The notes below the pieces were generated by a model. That model searched no databases. It worked only from the letters and a program-made list of their open reading frames with translations, and had not been told where the DNA came from. A program made the position numbers and the translations under genes. A DNA stretch of 64,000 bases from Ceratodon purpureus (lineage: Eukaryota > Streptophyta > Bryopsida > Pseudoditrichales > Ditrichaceae), in NCBI GenBank assembly GCA_014871385.1, contig CM026426.1, positions 58,196,089-58,260,088 of the forward strand. The letters are read 5' to 3'. The stretch's first letter is position 1; every line of letters starts with the position of its first letter. Shown piece after piece: positions 24,270 to 35,918 of this stretch.

Positions 24270-25892
24270 CTAGAGAATGCAGTGTAATTGAAAACTCAAA
24301 ACTCAAAGGTATTTAACCGTAACCGAAAGCACAGTCGTTGGCATGTCTTTCTGAGGGAGTTACAATTTTTTTTATTTTTTTATTTTTTGAATATTCTCTA
24401 TTTTTTCCCCCGCATATGAACATAGTTTATATGTGTTTATATAATGTAAGATCTCGTGAGGTATAATCAATGCCGTACTTGTCTTTCATTTTTAACAATC
24501 TGCATTATTTAAATTTGATGCGCTATCAACATTACATGTGCCACCTGAGGTTAGTAGATTTTCTGAAGTCATTAGTATACTTGACTTACAACCACCGTGG
24601 TCTTGAAACCAATCGATTGAATTGAGTAGCATTCGGACCGTGGATTCGTTATTATGTATACTGAAATCGATTGAACCGAGGTGGAGCACTGTATCGTGTT
24701 TCTTGTTAAAATATTCATCGTATTTTCCATATGACTTTCCTGGACAGTAATGCAAATAGCTACTTACATATACATATATCGTATTATATGTTGGAAATTT
24801 CCTGCCTTACACTCAGCATGATTCTTGACAAAGGGGCGTGGATTGCCAGGCTACGAGATTTTCTATAAACCGTGAGGGAGAGTCTGCACTCACATCATCT
24901 ATGCATGGATTGTGAGTTCACTGACTTCTTTCAGGCTTCGGTGATTTAGAATCTGAAGTTCGACGACATTTCATGCTTTCATTGCACTGTATTATTTCTT
25001 TTCAGGTTGTGTTGCATAATTTCTTGCACAGTTTATAAGAGTGCATCTATATTCATTATGCATTCTCTGGTAGCCAATACAAAGAATTTTTTATTGAAGT
25101 CTAAATATAAAAATTCGATGAGGTTTATTGACAGTGGTTGATACCTGTGCAATGATATTTTACCGATCTGTGGATGATACCTGCTTTATGATGTATACCC
25201 GCCGGTTTTTATCAAACATATTTTAGTAATCGTTCATCCAGGGGATGCGAGGGAATCATCATTTGGTCTCTTGTAACAGCTTGGAGTAAGTTCAAGAAAT
25301 CATTCGTGAAGTGTCTACTCAGTTCTTACTAGTGTTTTCACTACTTGGGAGTGGGGGTCTTCCTGTCCAGTCACTGTGGCTGCTGCCATCATTATTTACA
25401 CTGCTCAATATAATCTTCAATAAGTATTAGATTCTGTGATTAATGTATGCATTCATGTCATTTTGTAATTACTGTGATCTGATATGTCTATACTTTCTAC
25501 ATTTTGGGTTCTCACATTTCTGATATCTACATAATGTTAGAGAATTTTGTACATCATGGATTTACTTATAACCTCGGACGAAGCCTCCAGAGACTGCATT
25601 CACTTGGAGAGTGAGAGTATTCGCGGTTGTTTGAGAGCATCTTCTTCAGTTTTGTTGCTTGTCTTCTGCTGTACCCTGGCAATCGAAGGTTGGATTTCCT
25701 TTTGTCCATCTGCAACAGTGAGTTCCGTCGGTATATTACAGTGCATCGCTCGAAATTCTGTGTACCAAGTTGTCCGTTTTAGATTGTTTTTTCGTTTGCT
25801 TGAAATATCCGTTTTAGATTGTTTTTCTTGCGCTGCAATATTAAGTAATTGGTCTTCGTATACCCTAATCCATTCTGGTTTGCCGTGTTCAG
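24270..25892. other. No supported gene
   Basis: AT-rich DNA with short frames on both strands. Opposed frames at 25,547-25,996 (plus) and 25,600-25,965 (minus) overlap each other and neither shows a known motif. Confidence 0.5.
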
Positions 25893-27332
25893 TCGTGGTA
25901 GAGAAAGAAGAGTTGGAACACATGAAGTCGGGTACTGCGCCAGCGCAGATGGAAAACTCGGACATTTACAACAACGCGAATTCTAAAGGTATTTAGTTTT
26001 TGTAAGTTTATCGTTAGAAATAAAGCCGGCAATGCAATTAAGGTCAAATTCTTTATGTGAACATGCGGAACCATTATGGTATTCTGGTTTTGAGATTTGG
26101 CGGATTGACTTTTCTGAATCGCATAGCAAACTTTGAATGACTCGTTGAACGAAGCTAGTACTAGTGTTTGTAGAAGTATAAAATAATACGCGGACTTGGA
26201 GTTTTACATGTAAAGGTTTAGGACGATAACATACGTCAAAACGAGATACTTTCAAAGTTCACAATGATGTACTCAGAATCAAGTATTGGTTCAGTTTATA
26301 TTTCCGGATATATTTGTCTCTAAAGTCTGAGTGTGTTGGTTTGTTTAAGTAGAGCAACAACACATCATCGACCGCAGTGATGATAACTTGGGCAAGCATA
26401 CAACACCGAATGCGCCAGCAGACATCATGGATATTGTGATCATTGAATCACCGAAGGAGACAACAGATGACGAGGTCGGAGTGGAATGTGAGACCTCGGT
26501 CAAAGTCGTCGGCCTGAAAAAACAGGAAAGCAACACATCGGTCATGAGAAGCACTGACGCAGCTGGAGGGGGAAGATTGGCGAACGTCCTCGAAGACACA
26601 GGTGGTGATCAATATAGCTTCGCAGAAGAAAACACTGCCGTCGGAATCAAACAACTCATGGTACTGCCTTCCCGTACATCAGAAGACTTTGGACTCGATG
26701 CATTTCCGGATGAAGAGGAAACAGCCACAAAAGTAAACATCCCCAACAAATTTGAGGACACGTGTACCTGTGTGTTTCACAACCCGCCCTCTCTGAAGAA
26801 CACTGTGCAACATCAAGCGGCATTTGTGGGAGAAGCTGCCATATCCGAAAGCAATGGAATAAGCGACGACGAAGACTCTGATTCAGACTCGTGCTGTCCA
26901 ACGTGTCAATGGCAAGGTGTATGGAGAGGTTAAAGGAAGTACAGATGGAGAGAATAATGTCTGCTGGACCAACGTACGTCCACCATCTCTTAGTACGACT
27001 TATGCATCGAACTCTTTTCGCGGACGTTATACCCCACTGCAGAAGTGGGAGTATGACAATGGATTGCCCGTCGATGGAGTGACAAACGTGCGTAGGTGGG
27101 CCGTGGAGGTTGGTCTGGAAGAAGATGAGAAGGACGGAGTGAATCCCAGGAAGAAACAGAAATTGGTAACAATTATGGAGCCCCAAAGTATGGAAATTCG
27201 AGTGGAAGAATTATGATCAGCTCCGCAGAGGATCAGGACATTCCTTCAGAGGATAACAAACGATCCCAGGAGGATGAAGACGACGACAATGATCCAAAGG
27301 GGAAAGGCAAGAAGAAATGTGATCAGCAGTAA
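25893..27332 (+). CDS. Hypothetical acidic multi-exon gene
   Basis: A short exon (about 25,893-25,988) has GTGTTCAG before it and GTATTTAG after it, and reads VVEKEELEHMKSG. After an intron, acceptor AAGTAG leads into a long exon (about 26,352-26,933) with IIESPKETTDDEVGVECE and DDEDSDSDSCCPTCQW. A second frame (26,917-27,216) has TYASNSFRGRYTPLQKWEYD and NPRKKQKL. A last small frame (27,213-27,332) is EDKxR-rich, ending GKGKKKCDQQ. The frame changes at about 26,900 and 27,200 are unexplained by obvious introns, so it may be degraded. The very acidic/basic composition is like the middle exons of the En/Spm-like gene at 2-5 kb. No domain is recognised. Confidence 0.4.
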
Positions 27333-29041
27333 CGGGTAAATGAAATGTGATTTCACAAGTTTGATATTTATGTTCTTACATTCTCAATGGTCAAATGATT
27401 TTAGAAAAAACAATTTGTACGTATAGATGTTCATATATTTGATACGTAAATTCCGTAACGTATATGTGGGTTGTAATTGCAGCTTAGGCCCTAGTCGGTT
27501 CAATTCGTCAAAAGGAGATACCCATCGAGTTTTGTGGAATTGATATCATCGCGTACCATCAAGCAGAGTCCATGTCAGACTTCACAGACATGTGGACTTC
27601 AGTTGTTTGTCGGGTTATGTCGTTTTTTTCGTTTTTTCAGTCTGTGCGGAGAACTTTACAATCTTGTAGTTTAGGGGATTACAACTGTGTGCATCACTCT
27701 ACAGGATACTCTGTGATACCTAAGAACTAAAAGTGGTCCATGTGGATAGTGTTTACATGGTTCATATAGTCTTATAGATGACACCTGTTTACTTTCAAAA
27801 TCCCTTCTTTTTTTTTTGGGCCTGGTTGTTTTGTAAAGGATATCCAGGAAGTCTCTGGAAGTCAACATGAGATTGGCCTGATCAGGACTAAGTTTTTCAT
27901 GACCCGGAGGGCTGGGTTTCCAGAGAATCTTCTCTGTAGCTCTTACTGAACTCAACTTTTCACTTATTTTTTTATATCATTCTAATCACCTTCTCATTGT
28001 GCATTCTCAAAGTGAAATTTTACAATTCAATTCACAATTTGTATAAGTGATTTGTGCTTTGAAAGGATTATGGTAGGTAGGTAGGGATTGCACATAGGTT
28101 GCAAGCTCATCATTGATTGGTTCATTCATGACAAAAAATGCACTATTCATGATGCCCAAGCACAAAAGATGCCGTGATCCAATTTCGGGCTGCCCGGCCA
28201 GACATCAAAATGACGTTTAAGGGTTAAGTAAGTTGCAGACAGTATGGTTCATACTGGTATATGGTGACAAAACTTTACAAAAATCTGTTGTTGATAACAT
28301 CTTTGTTGAAATACAGTAAGAAATGGAAATGTGATTGTGTTAAAGAGAACTTGCTGTGTACGTTTGAAAAGTTTTTTTTGTGAATTGGAAAAAAATCTCC
28401 GACCGCTGTCATCTATTCGGTACAGTAATACTCCGCCGTCTATGTATCGTTTATTTTTTATTCTCTTATGTTTTAAGATTCTGAGATTGGTGATGTGCTC
28501 GTGTACGGTACTTTCGAGTGGGAGATGAAGATTTTCTTTTCTTTATGAAGGTGTTATCCGTCCGTAAACTTGTCCTTGCGATCGCCGGACATTTATGACA
28601 CCAAGTTTTTTTTGGTATCTGGGTAAGTACGTCTGAATTCCTATTTGTGTCTAGGTAGATGTATCTTAAGTTTATAACTGGAGTCTAAAACTCCCTGTGT
28701 GGACGATGAACATCAGATCGGACATTGATAAATGCTAGAACTCCGCATGTTTTTTAAATTATACTATTCTTTTTCCTACATGTGGATGTCAATTGTGGAG
28801 TATGTCATCGGCTATACCTAAGAGTTTCAGGTATTTTGAACTAGAGTGGACATGCGGAATAAAGTAGGATATGTTCATAGAACTGAGAGTCAAGTCACTG
28901 AAAACATGCATCTTTTGGAGTTGTTCTCTATTATATAAGTATTCAGTATCAATGGCTCTGTCCCTGGCGCACAGTTTTTTTCTACACTGTTTTGATCCAT
29001 ACACATATATAGCCGTTTTGAGTGTTTGTCTTCACTTCAGG
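27333..29041. other. No supported gene
   Basis: AT-rich DNA with small chance frames and several T runs. A pyrimidine tract and CACTTCAG at 29,033-29,040 serve as the acceptor for the exon that follows. Confidence 0.5.
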
Positions 29042-29747
29042 ATGTCGGAGGCTGTGGAAACCAATGTTGTCAAGGAGTGTAAGAAGTCGACAGTTGAAGA
29101 GGGGAAACGTTCAGAGGTGGGTGGAACTTCTAATGCAACAATGGTATCGGTACCATAGAGTTCCACTGAAGTGACAAAGGAAGGTGTTCACCCCGTTTCA
29201 GAGGAAACTGTAGAACATCAGGCTGGGTTCTTTTGCAAATTACCGCCCTGGATGGAAGAGGAAGCGAGATATCGTACAGATTATTATGACAAGAAACGTG
29301 TGGAAAGGAGGAGAGCTCTCCGAAACCAAAGACAGAGTCTTCAATGTGTAGGTAAAAACTTTATATTACGCATCCATTGTCGCATATCCTTCTGTTTATT
29401 GTTCTTTTTTTAATTCTTTGCTCAATTCCTTAGACTCCTAGCTGAATTGCATGTAGAAGGACAAATGATGACGATTATTTTTCAATCTTTGCACTTGTGG
29501 CCTCGAAGGAACTTTGAAGGAGGAAGACATAGCACCCGGAGAGATACCAAAGATTGAGTCTGCCACTGTGGAAGATGAGGTCGCTGAGAAGCCAAAGGTT
29601 GATTTGGATGAACCAGTGAAGAGAACCCTCGAGTCTAGGTCCGATGGTGATGAAAGCGATGAGAACATTGGGAACCCGAAGAGGCCGAGGTCAAAGCTCT
29701 GGATGCCAATTCTTCGTAGCAAATTTCTACCTACGCCTAGGAGATGA
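29042..29747 (+). pseudogene. Hypothetical charged protein, in-frame TAG, two exons
   Basis: After acceptor CACTTCAG the frame reads MSEAVETNVVKECKKS and reaches TAG at 29156-29158. It then stays open: TKEGVHPVSEETVEHQAG, a PPWMEEEARYRTDYYDKKR segment and RRRALRNQRQS, to a donor-like GTAGGTAAAA near 29,350. A second exon (about 29,500-29,747) reads LKEEDIAPGEIPKIESATVE and ends in a basic stretch KRPRSKLWMPILRSK. The single stop inside a continuous frame suggests a recent nonsense change. No known domain. A plus-strand neighbour of the other acidic exons in 25.9-33.5 kb. Confidence 0.4.
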
Positions 29748-29834
29748 AGAGAACAATGTCCAAGTGATGTAATTCTGATTTCAATTAATGCAAAACATAT
29801 ACACATGTGGACTTTTAATATAGATGTGATATCA

Positions 29835-30323
29835 TCAACAATCTCTAATTCTAACTCGTCCTTCCATACAGGTCGTCCAAACACGCGCTAGCTGAACTAT
29901 TGGACCATAGCAGTCCTCCCTAATGAGCTGCTCCACTGCTTGGAGATTGGCGAACTCTTCCTCGCCAATCCTTATCTGGTTTTGCACACTTTCGGCTCTT
30001 CGTTTACCACACCACCAGCGTTTATACGCTCCCTCTTTCCACTCCTTCGCATTCATCACGTCTCGCAGGTGCCTCCCCACTCTTCTGCCGACATAAGTCT
30101 GACCACGCCTTGGACGGGCAGGAGTAAACAATCGAAGGATGTTGTACAGGACATCCAGCTCAGTCTCGTATGCTTCCTGCGCCTCTTCCAATGCATCTTC
30201 AAGACCAGGTACGTCTATATGATTTATCTCGGCCCTCAAACATGCAAGATCCAGCCTCATAACCAGCGTATCCGTCTCGGCCTTTTGAAGCCTCCTAACA
30301 CTTTCTACAAGCTCTTTCATCAA
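29835..30323 (-). CDS. Hypothetical 162-aa helical protein
   Basis: An uninterrupted frame runs from ATG at 30,323 to a stop at 29,835. It is predicted to be mostly helical (MMKELVESVRRLQKAETDT, VPGLEDALEEAQEAYETEL), with a central basic part (RPRRGQTYVGRRVGRHLRD) and a Trp/Lys segment (KEWKEGAYKRWWCGKRRAE). Convergent with the gene ending at 29,747. Complete start and stop and biased composition favour a real protein or mobile-element ORF. I do not recognise it. Confidence 0.45.
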   Translation of the reverse strand: MMKELVESVRRLQKAETDTLVMRLDLACLRAEINHIDVPGLEDALEEAQEAYETELDVLYNILRLFTPARPRRGQTYVGRRVGRHLRDVMNAKEWKEGAYKRWWCGKRRAESVQNQIRIGEEEFANLQAVEQLIREDCYGPIVQLARVWTTCMEGRVRIRDC

Positions 30324-31190
30324 TGAAATTGTTTTGTGTGACTCTCGAAACTTAGAAGAGGTTTAGTTATCCCTCTGTCTTCTGTGCTCTAGTGGAGTTC
30401 TACCTCTTCTCTTCTCCTGTGATTGATGTCGTTGTTATATGAGTGAGAACAAGGCCGTGCATGTAAAGCAGAATGGTAGAAAGGCACTTGCACATGCAAA
30501 TTCAAGTAATTGAGTTTAGTGTGAGTCTGGACTTTAGACGCCCATGTCATTTATCCGTCATTCCATGCAGGTACATGGTCGTTTAGATGATAAAGCAGCG
30601 CAAGTTTAGAAATGTTTTACTTCTCTTCTAGAATGTCTGGATTGGTGGCGAACATGCCTTATTTCATGATGAGTTGGAATGATGATGTGATTCCCAAGTT
30701 TTTTGTTACTTATTCGGAAGATCTAAATTAATCTCTCTGTAGGTAAGAGCATCTGAACTGTATCGAATGCCTTCTCTTTAATTGCTCATTGCAATGATAT
30801 CAACTATTATAGGATGGACAGAGAGAATTTGTTTAAGTGAGAATTTGTATATCTTGTAAGTGGTAAAAAGGACAATGCGAGATGTGGTATCTGTCTATCC
30901 ATAGGGATTTATGTGATGAAGAAGCCTTCGCATTGATCACTCAAAAGCGCTTCCTTGGTTTTGATTGCCTTGTATCTTATCTCAGGACACACAAAAAATC
31001 TACTCGGTGAATGCTCTAGGTCAGATAACTTGGAGCAGTACTAGAGGGTGGAATGCAAGTTTTTTACCGTTTGTAGTCATACAAATGTGGCTACAAGTGT
31101 CTTCTTTGTCAATAGCATTGTGAGGTAGATATGATGGGGATTCTAGCGTAAGTTAGTTCTTTGCTGACATACTTTATAGTGTCTGTTATA
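30324..31190. other. No supported gene
   Basis: AT-rich DNA without a convincing frame. A possible short exon follows at about 31,191-31,349 (after TGTTATAG), reading MDTRSTESDIVDKPNTDVEE and ending at a TGA. Confidence 0.4.
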
Positions 31191-32005
31191 GGAGGGGAGG
31201 TGTATCAGAAGACAATGGATACGAGAAGCACTGAATCCGACATTGTTGATAAACCAAACACCGATGTAGAAGAGGGTAACCCTCCGGAAGTCCAATGTCC
31301 TGTAGGCGTAGAAACGTGCAAATCACAAATGACTCGGGGATCAAAGTGAAATCTAGGGGAGGTCACTTCCAAATATTACGTAACAACGTGCGAACAAAGA
31401 TAGGGTCCAAATAAATCTTTGAAGATAATTTTTATAAATGATTTACATTAATATAGGATGCTCACAATTCATTACAAGAATAAAAATGAGAATATTCTTG
31501 AAATATTACTAATCATAGTAAGAATTATTTTTAATTTTTAGGGTACTTTTAAATACCCTTTGTTCACACGTGATACTCAAAAGATACAATGAGTGATCTC
31601 CCCGAGAGTGAAATCACATTCAGAAGGAGAGAATGACAACGATAGTCTCCTTTAGCATGTCTCATACGATAGTAGCTCTCCATCCTGAAGTCGACAAGAA
31701 CAGTGAGTATAAAATCTGGGGCATTGCTCGTGAAGTTTAGCATAAATTTTTGAAGCGTTGTTAATCAAATTCCAATGACTCTAAGTTCTCCTTCTGTTGT
31801 TTATAAACGCACGATAGCAGAGGTACGTGAACAATAAACATATCAGAATGATTGGACAGAAGGACGTCACGATGATTTGTATTGCGTCTTCTTAATTGTC
31901 ATTGTTTTTTTTTTTTTTTCTATTCCTTGATAAGGTGAGAGAATGCTAGTACAGAGCGGCTCTAATTAGTTGTCACTGGCTTTTGTGTGTCAAATTGTCT
32001 TGCAG

Positions 32006-32245
32006 AATCAGATCGTTTGTCAAAAGACGCAACAGCCCTGTGATTATCTTTGTAAAGACTGTTGCATGAATAGATGGAGAAGCCTAACTCCAAAATGCGA
32101 ATGTCCTCTACGTGTGAGTTGGACTCTTAGAATGGATTCCGCAGTGCGCCAACAACGTCTGCATTGCACTTGTCGGTGGTCAACAACCACAGTGTTTCCC
32201 AACTGGATGTGCAAATGTAATGTCAAAACACATCACTTATGGTAA
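32006..32245 (+). CDS. Cys-rich terminal exon of an unrecognised protein
   Basis: Acceptor CTTGCAG leads into a 79-codon frame to TAA. It holds at least eleven Cys in pairs: PCDYLCKDCC, KCECPLR, LHCTCRW and MCKCNV. This looks like a metal-binding module with C-x3-C-x2-CC and repeated C-x-C pairs. Alternative splicing at GTGAGTTGG would leave only a 31-nt intron, which is too short, so I read it as continuous. No family is recognised and no upstream exon is assigned with confidence. Confidence 0.35.
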   Translation, partial: NQIVCQKTQQPCDYLCKDCCMNRWRSLTPKCECPLRVSWTLRMDSAVRQQRLHCTCRWSTTTVFPNWMCKCNVKTHHLW

Positions 32246-32340
32246 GTTTCACTAAACTACGGAAGGTTCTGTCTAACGTATTCGAAGTTTCGTTTGGAGA
32301 GTGAACAATCATATCATATGTTGTCACCCAAAACTTAGTA

Positions 32341-32523
32341 CAGTAGAACTTGTCTAAACTAATACTGTCTAAACTAATAACTTACTGTCTAAACTAATAA
32401 CCTCCCTCATTTAATGGTCCCAGCAGTACTATTACATCAGCAAGTAGTACATCCAACCTCCATTAACTAATAAATTTCCTAATCTAATGGTCCCAACAGT
32501 ATTAGTTTAGACAAGTTCTACTG
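32341..32523. mobile_element. MITE, pogo/Lemi-Emigrant-like (183 bp)
   Basis: Terminal inverted repeats begin CAGTAGAACTTGTCTAAACT and continue TAATACTGT. They are perfect over about 28 bp and flanked by TA on both sides (32339-32340, 32524-32525). The word GTCTAAACTAATAA repeats just inside the left end. The termini closely resemble plant Emigrant/Lemi MITEs (CAGTAAAACCTCTATAAATT), which are mobilised by pogo-type Tc1/mariner transposases. No coding capacity. Confidence 0.88.
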
Positions 32524-32819
32524 TACACCAATTCACTCATCTGTCGAATAAGAGGATCTTAAGGATAGGTAGTAGAATCGCAATTTCAGAAGTTAGTTGT
32601 GTAGAGAATGGCATTTCTATCATTTGTAAATCGTCTGTGGTATAGAGTAGAGGACATTGACAAGGGTCACCTAGGAAATTTCAATAGATTGAAAACAGTG
32701 TAATTATTGTAAGCCTGAATTTGGTAGAAAAAAAACATCAAATTGGTTTCAGTGTGTCAATGAATGGTACTGCATTTTTTTGAAATGCAGACTGATTTGT
32801 ATTTCATCTAATGAAACAG

Positions 32820-33450
32820 ATTAGTCAGAACGAAGAGAATGAGAAGCACATCATGGGGAGAAATGCAAAGAAGGGGATGAAGCAGAAAGTATACAAATTT
32901 CCGAGAATACCGGTAGACAGAAAACTAGATCTCTTACGGGATCCAGTATTACAAATGGTTTGTACAGTTTATGCTATCTTTCACAATATTTGCAAACTGG
33001 ATGAGAGATATGTATATCAGTTCTACTTTTCAAGTCATTGACATGGCCATGAATTAATGAAGAGATCATTCAATGTCTACATATAGTATATTATTTTTTT
33101 TCGGAAATGATGGATGAACACAGATTTGTAATAGTATCAATGTCATTAAAATTAGTAATGTTCACGATTTTCTACCCTTTTTTTTTTTTTTTGATTACAT
33201 ATTACTGTCTCAAATCGGTTAGTCGAGACCAAAACATCTTGAAACTGAAATAAACAGAACGGCATAATAGCATATGTACATTGTTCTTAGAACAAGTGTA
33301 TTTTAGAATAATGAAGATTATAGGATCAATTACTTGTACATACAGACATCACCAGTGGAAGTCAGGTGCATGATCTTCGGAGTCTACTGCGCAAATACTT
33401 CCGTGACAATTAAAGGTGTCGGCAGTGGAATGGGAAATTACTTAATCTAA
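32820..33450 (+). CDS. Two-exon 3' end of an unrecognised gene
   Basis: Exon 32,820-32,957 follows AATGAAACAG, reads ISQNEENEKHIMGRNAKKGM through FPRIPVDRKLDLLRDPVLQM (46 codons), and ends at GTTTGT. Exon 33,346-33,450 follows ACATACAG and joins in phase 0, reading SPVEVRCMIFGVYCANTS to a TAA at 33,448. The phase match over a 388-bp intron supports the model, but upstream exons are not clear. No known domain. Confidence 0.4.
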
Positions 33451-34928
33451 AGATTTCGATGTCTGGATTGAAATGAACATGTTGCTATGCACAGACTATG
33501 TGTACATCCAGTTTAAAGAAATCATTCTCGAATGTAGTTCCCCTGAAAAGCAACTCATTCGAAGATATAAAAATACGACGGACCTGAAGTATTCGAACAT
33601 ACAGCTTTTCTGGTTTCTAGATCGGATCGGTAATTTCTCCAAGCATAGATTCCCGAACAGTTACTGAACTGCTCTTGGTAACACAAAATGATGAAATGCG
33701 AAGCAAAATTACCTTGTCGCTCTCACTTGCTGACACACAAGTGCAGTTCGATCGAAATGTGAGTCAATCCTTGCCCAGTCATTTACAAAAATTGGACATT
33801 CAGTCATTACTAGCAAGGTCACAAAAGACCAAATTCCTACTAGTGCTACAAATTAGGAATCAAAAGGGCCAACTCGACATTCTAACAAATGATCTGTTAG
33901 TACAATATATGGACAACATTAGTGCTTTACAAGTTTTCAAATTTGCATTTTGCTTTTTTCAAGCATGAAAAGAGATCAAAGGTTCAACAGCGGATCACAA
34001 ACCAAGGGTTGCCTTTCTTTCATTCACTATCTACCAAAGATGTAATGTAATGACTTCATCCATGGATGTACTCCAAGGTAGCACTTAAGATTCCATTGGT
34101 ACGAATACCAAAGTTACTTGGAAAGCTCATTTCATTGTGATTGATATGAAATAATGGTGGTAATGGAAAGACCAATGGATATGAAACGTAGTGGTGATTT
34201 TTGGCAAAAATAATGTAGTAGTAAAAGGTTTGGTACATAATGGTATCCATTTAAAAATCACTTCTTTTTCCACCTAATAAATATTATTGGTAGATTGATT
34301 GGTAGATGGTAATGGACTATCTAATGGAATCTTTCTATCGTCCTTTGGAAATTTATAACTAATTCAATTTTTGTCAAAAATTTAATCTTTTACACAATAT
34401 TTGCAATAAGTAGCATTCCTTATTGTAGTATTCATCATAAGCTGGTATACCTTACCTCATCTATTGAAAACTCTTCTAGTGTAAACCCATACCATTACCT
34501 TAGAACCCTAAAATCCTACCTCAAACCCCTCAATTAAAGTAATCACTCGCACCCTTTTCTGCTCCTCCACTCATCTCAACTCTAAATTCTTCAGGATCCA
34601 GTTTCCACTACTCTATCTCTGAAATCTGGATAATTCCAGTTGATTCAGAGGATTGACATCTGTAACTTGAAGTTTATGCTGCGACTTGGGAGAATCCTTG
34701 ATTGCAGAACAGCTGGAATCGTCAAGTAAGCAAGGACATTGGCAGGACAGCAATAAATATATATGAACTCAGCCACACCTGAGGACGGCTATGATGAATT
34801 GAAAATCGTTTATACCTTTGAAGGACTTGTCTATAAGTGAGGGTCCACAATAAAAAAAGAACGTCGACAATTGAGGAAAAAACAATATCTGATTGACACG
34901 CTTCCACCTCAAGGCGGACTTTAATAAC
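33451..34928. other. No supported gene
   Basis: AT-rich intergenic DNA. A 23-bp word (AAAGACCAAATTCCTACTAG and the next TG) near 33,826-33,848 is repeated near 5,713-5,735. The last few hundred bases are the 3' flank of the carrier gene. Confidence 0.5.
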
Positions 34929-35918
34929 CTAATTCCCCTCGAGAGGGAAGATAATTTTGAGTTGCCTAAGAATCATTTCAAAGCTTGTGAACGTGATCAC
35001 TGCAGCAGGTGTGGTGCGCATCAAGTTGGTGGCATAGCCACGGTAAAATCCGCCAAGGCCCTCATGAACTGATATCTTCTTGATACAATCGAAAACCCCA
35101 GTATACCGCAGCTGGTCCAGCTTCGCAATACCCTGCTCTTGCAACCGCGACCGGACAACCTCATGGGGGTATGTGATGGTGGACGCAATGACCTTCGCTG
35201 CAGATGTCGCCATGGCCACTTGACCTACGGGAAGTTTCTCCACTGTGGTACCGTCTCTCGTAGCCAGTTGCGTCTTTAAAAACTCAAACAAAGGAAATTG
35301 AATTGCAACGTGGCTTATCCCTGCTAGAGCTGGTACTACACCGCTGTAAAGCCCTCGAGCACCCTCCTCACGAAAAATTCGACGCAGGGCCGAGAACACG
35401 CCTTGGTAAGGAATGATATCAGGTCTCAAGCTTTGGGTCTGAATCCGAGTTTTCACAACCCAGAGGGGATTGGTAACCAATATGGTGGTTGCACCTGCGC
35501 CTGCAGAGGCTAACATATTGGCCCCTACAGAGAGCCTAGGACAAGCATTGGTGGCGACGCCGGTCCGGCGAGCCTCCTGTGTTTGGAGCACGATTTTGAG
35601 CTGCTCGTAGACGGTGAAATACACAGCCCAGTTGACGAGAAGTGCGACCATGGTGGACGAGAATCCACAGTAGAGGCCCTTAACCCCTTCTTCCCTGAAA
35701 ATCTTCCCCAAGTGTCCTAACACCATCGTGCCGTTGATGTTCTGATAGCCCATGCGATTCACTTGCAGCCGCGTCTTGACCACATCCAGCGGGCACACGA
35801 ACGTCGCAGCCAGCATCCCTGCGCCCGCTCCCGCGGCCGCAGTTATGAACTTGGTCCTCCGATCATCGCGAGCAACCGCAAGCGCTACCCCGTTGCCCTT
35901 CTTGGCCATCCTCGGCAC
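34929..35918 (-). CDS. NDT: NAD+ transporter, mitochondrial carrier family (NDT1/NDT2-like)
   Basis: An intact 329-aa protein with three carrier repeats. Signature motifs are PLDVVKTRL (repeat 1), PLWVVKTRI (repeat 2) and PHEVVRSRL (repeat 3), each opening an odd-numbered helix. Segments such as [20 protein letters not shown] and [15 protein letters not shown] match the plant NDT1/NDT2 proteins, which exchange NAD+ for ADP or AMP across mitochondrial or plastid envelopes. The related folate and pyrimidine carriers are less likely. Length is normal, and the ATG at 35,918 lies shortly before the first repeat. The N-terminus is short, without a clear cleavable transit peptide. Odd point: the frame is uninterrupted by introns, whereas I recall flowering-plant homologues having several. 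This may be a retrogene or lineage-specific intron loss. Confidence 0.93.
   Translation of the reverse strand: MPRMAKKGNGVALAVARDDRRTKFITAAAGAGAGMLAATFVCPLDVVKTRLQVNRMGYQNINGTMVLGHLGKIFREEGVKGLYCGFSSTMVALLVNWAVYFTVYEQLKIVLQTQEARRTGVATNACPRLSVGANMLASAGAGATTILVTNPLWVVKTRIQTQSLRPDIIPYQGVFSALRRIFREEGARGLYSGVVPALAGISHVAIQFPLFEFLKTQLATRDGTTVEKLPVGQVAMATSAAKVIASTITYPHEVVRSRLQEQGIAKLDQLRYTGVFDCIKKISVHEGLGGFYRGYATNLMRTTPAAVITFTSFEMILRQLKIIFPLEGN

Noticed and set aside
25600..25965. A 121-codon minus frame
   Set aside because: It overlaps a plus frame of similar length, lacks known motifs, and the plus strand has the better splice signals nearby.
32114..32144. A GT...AG intron of 31 nt in the Cys-rich exon
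   Set aside because: Too short for a plant spliceosomal intron; the continuous frame is also Cys-rich and open.
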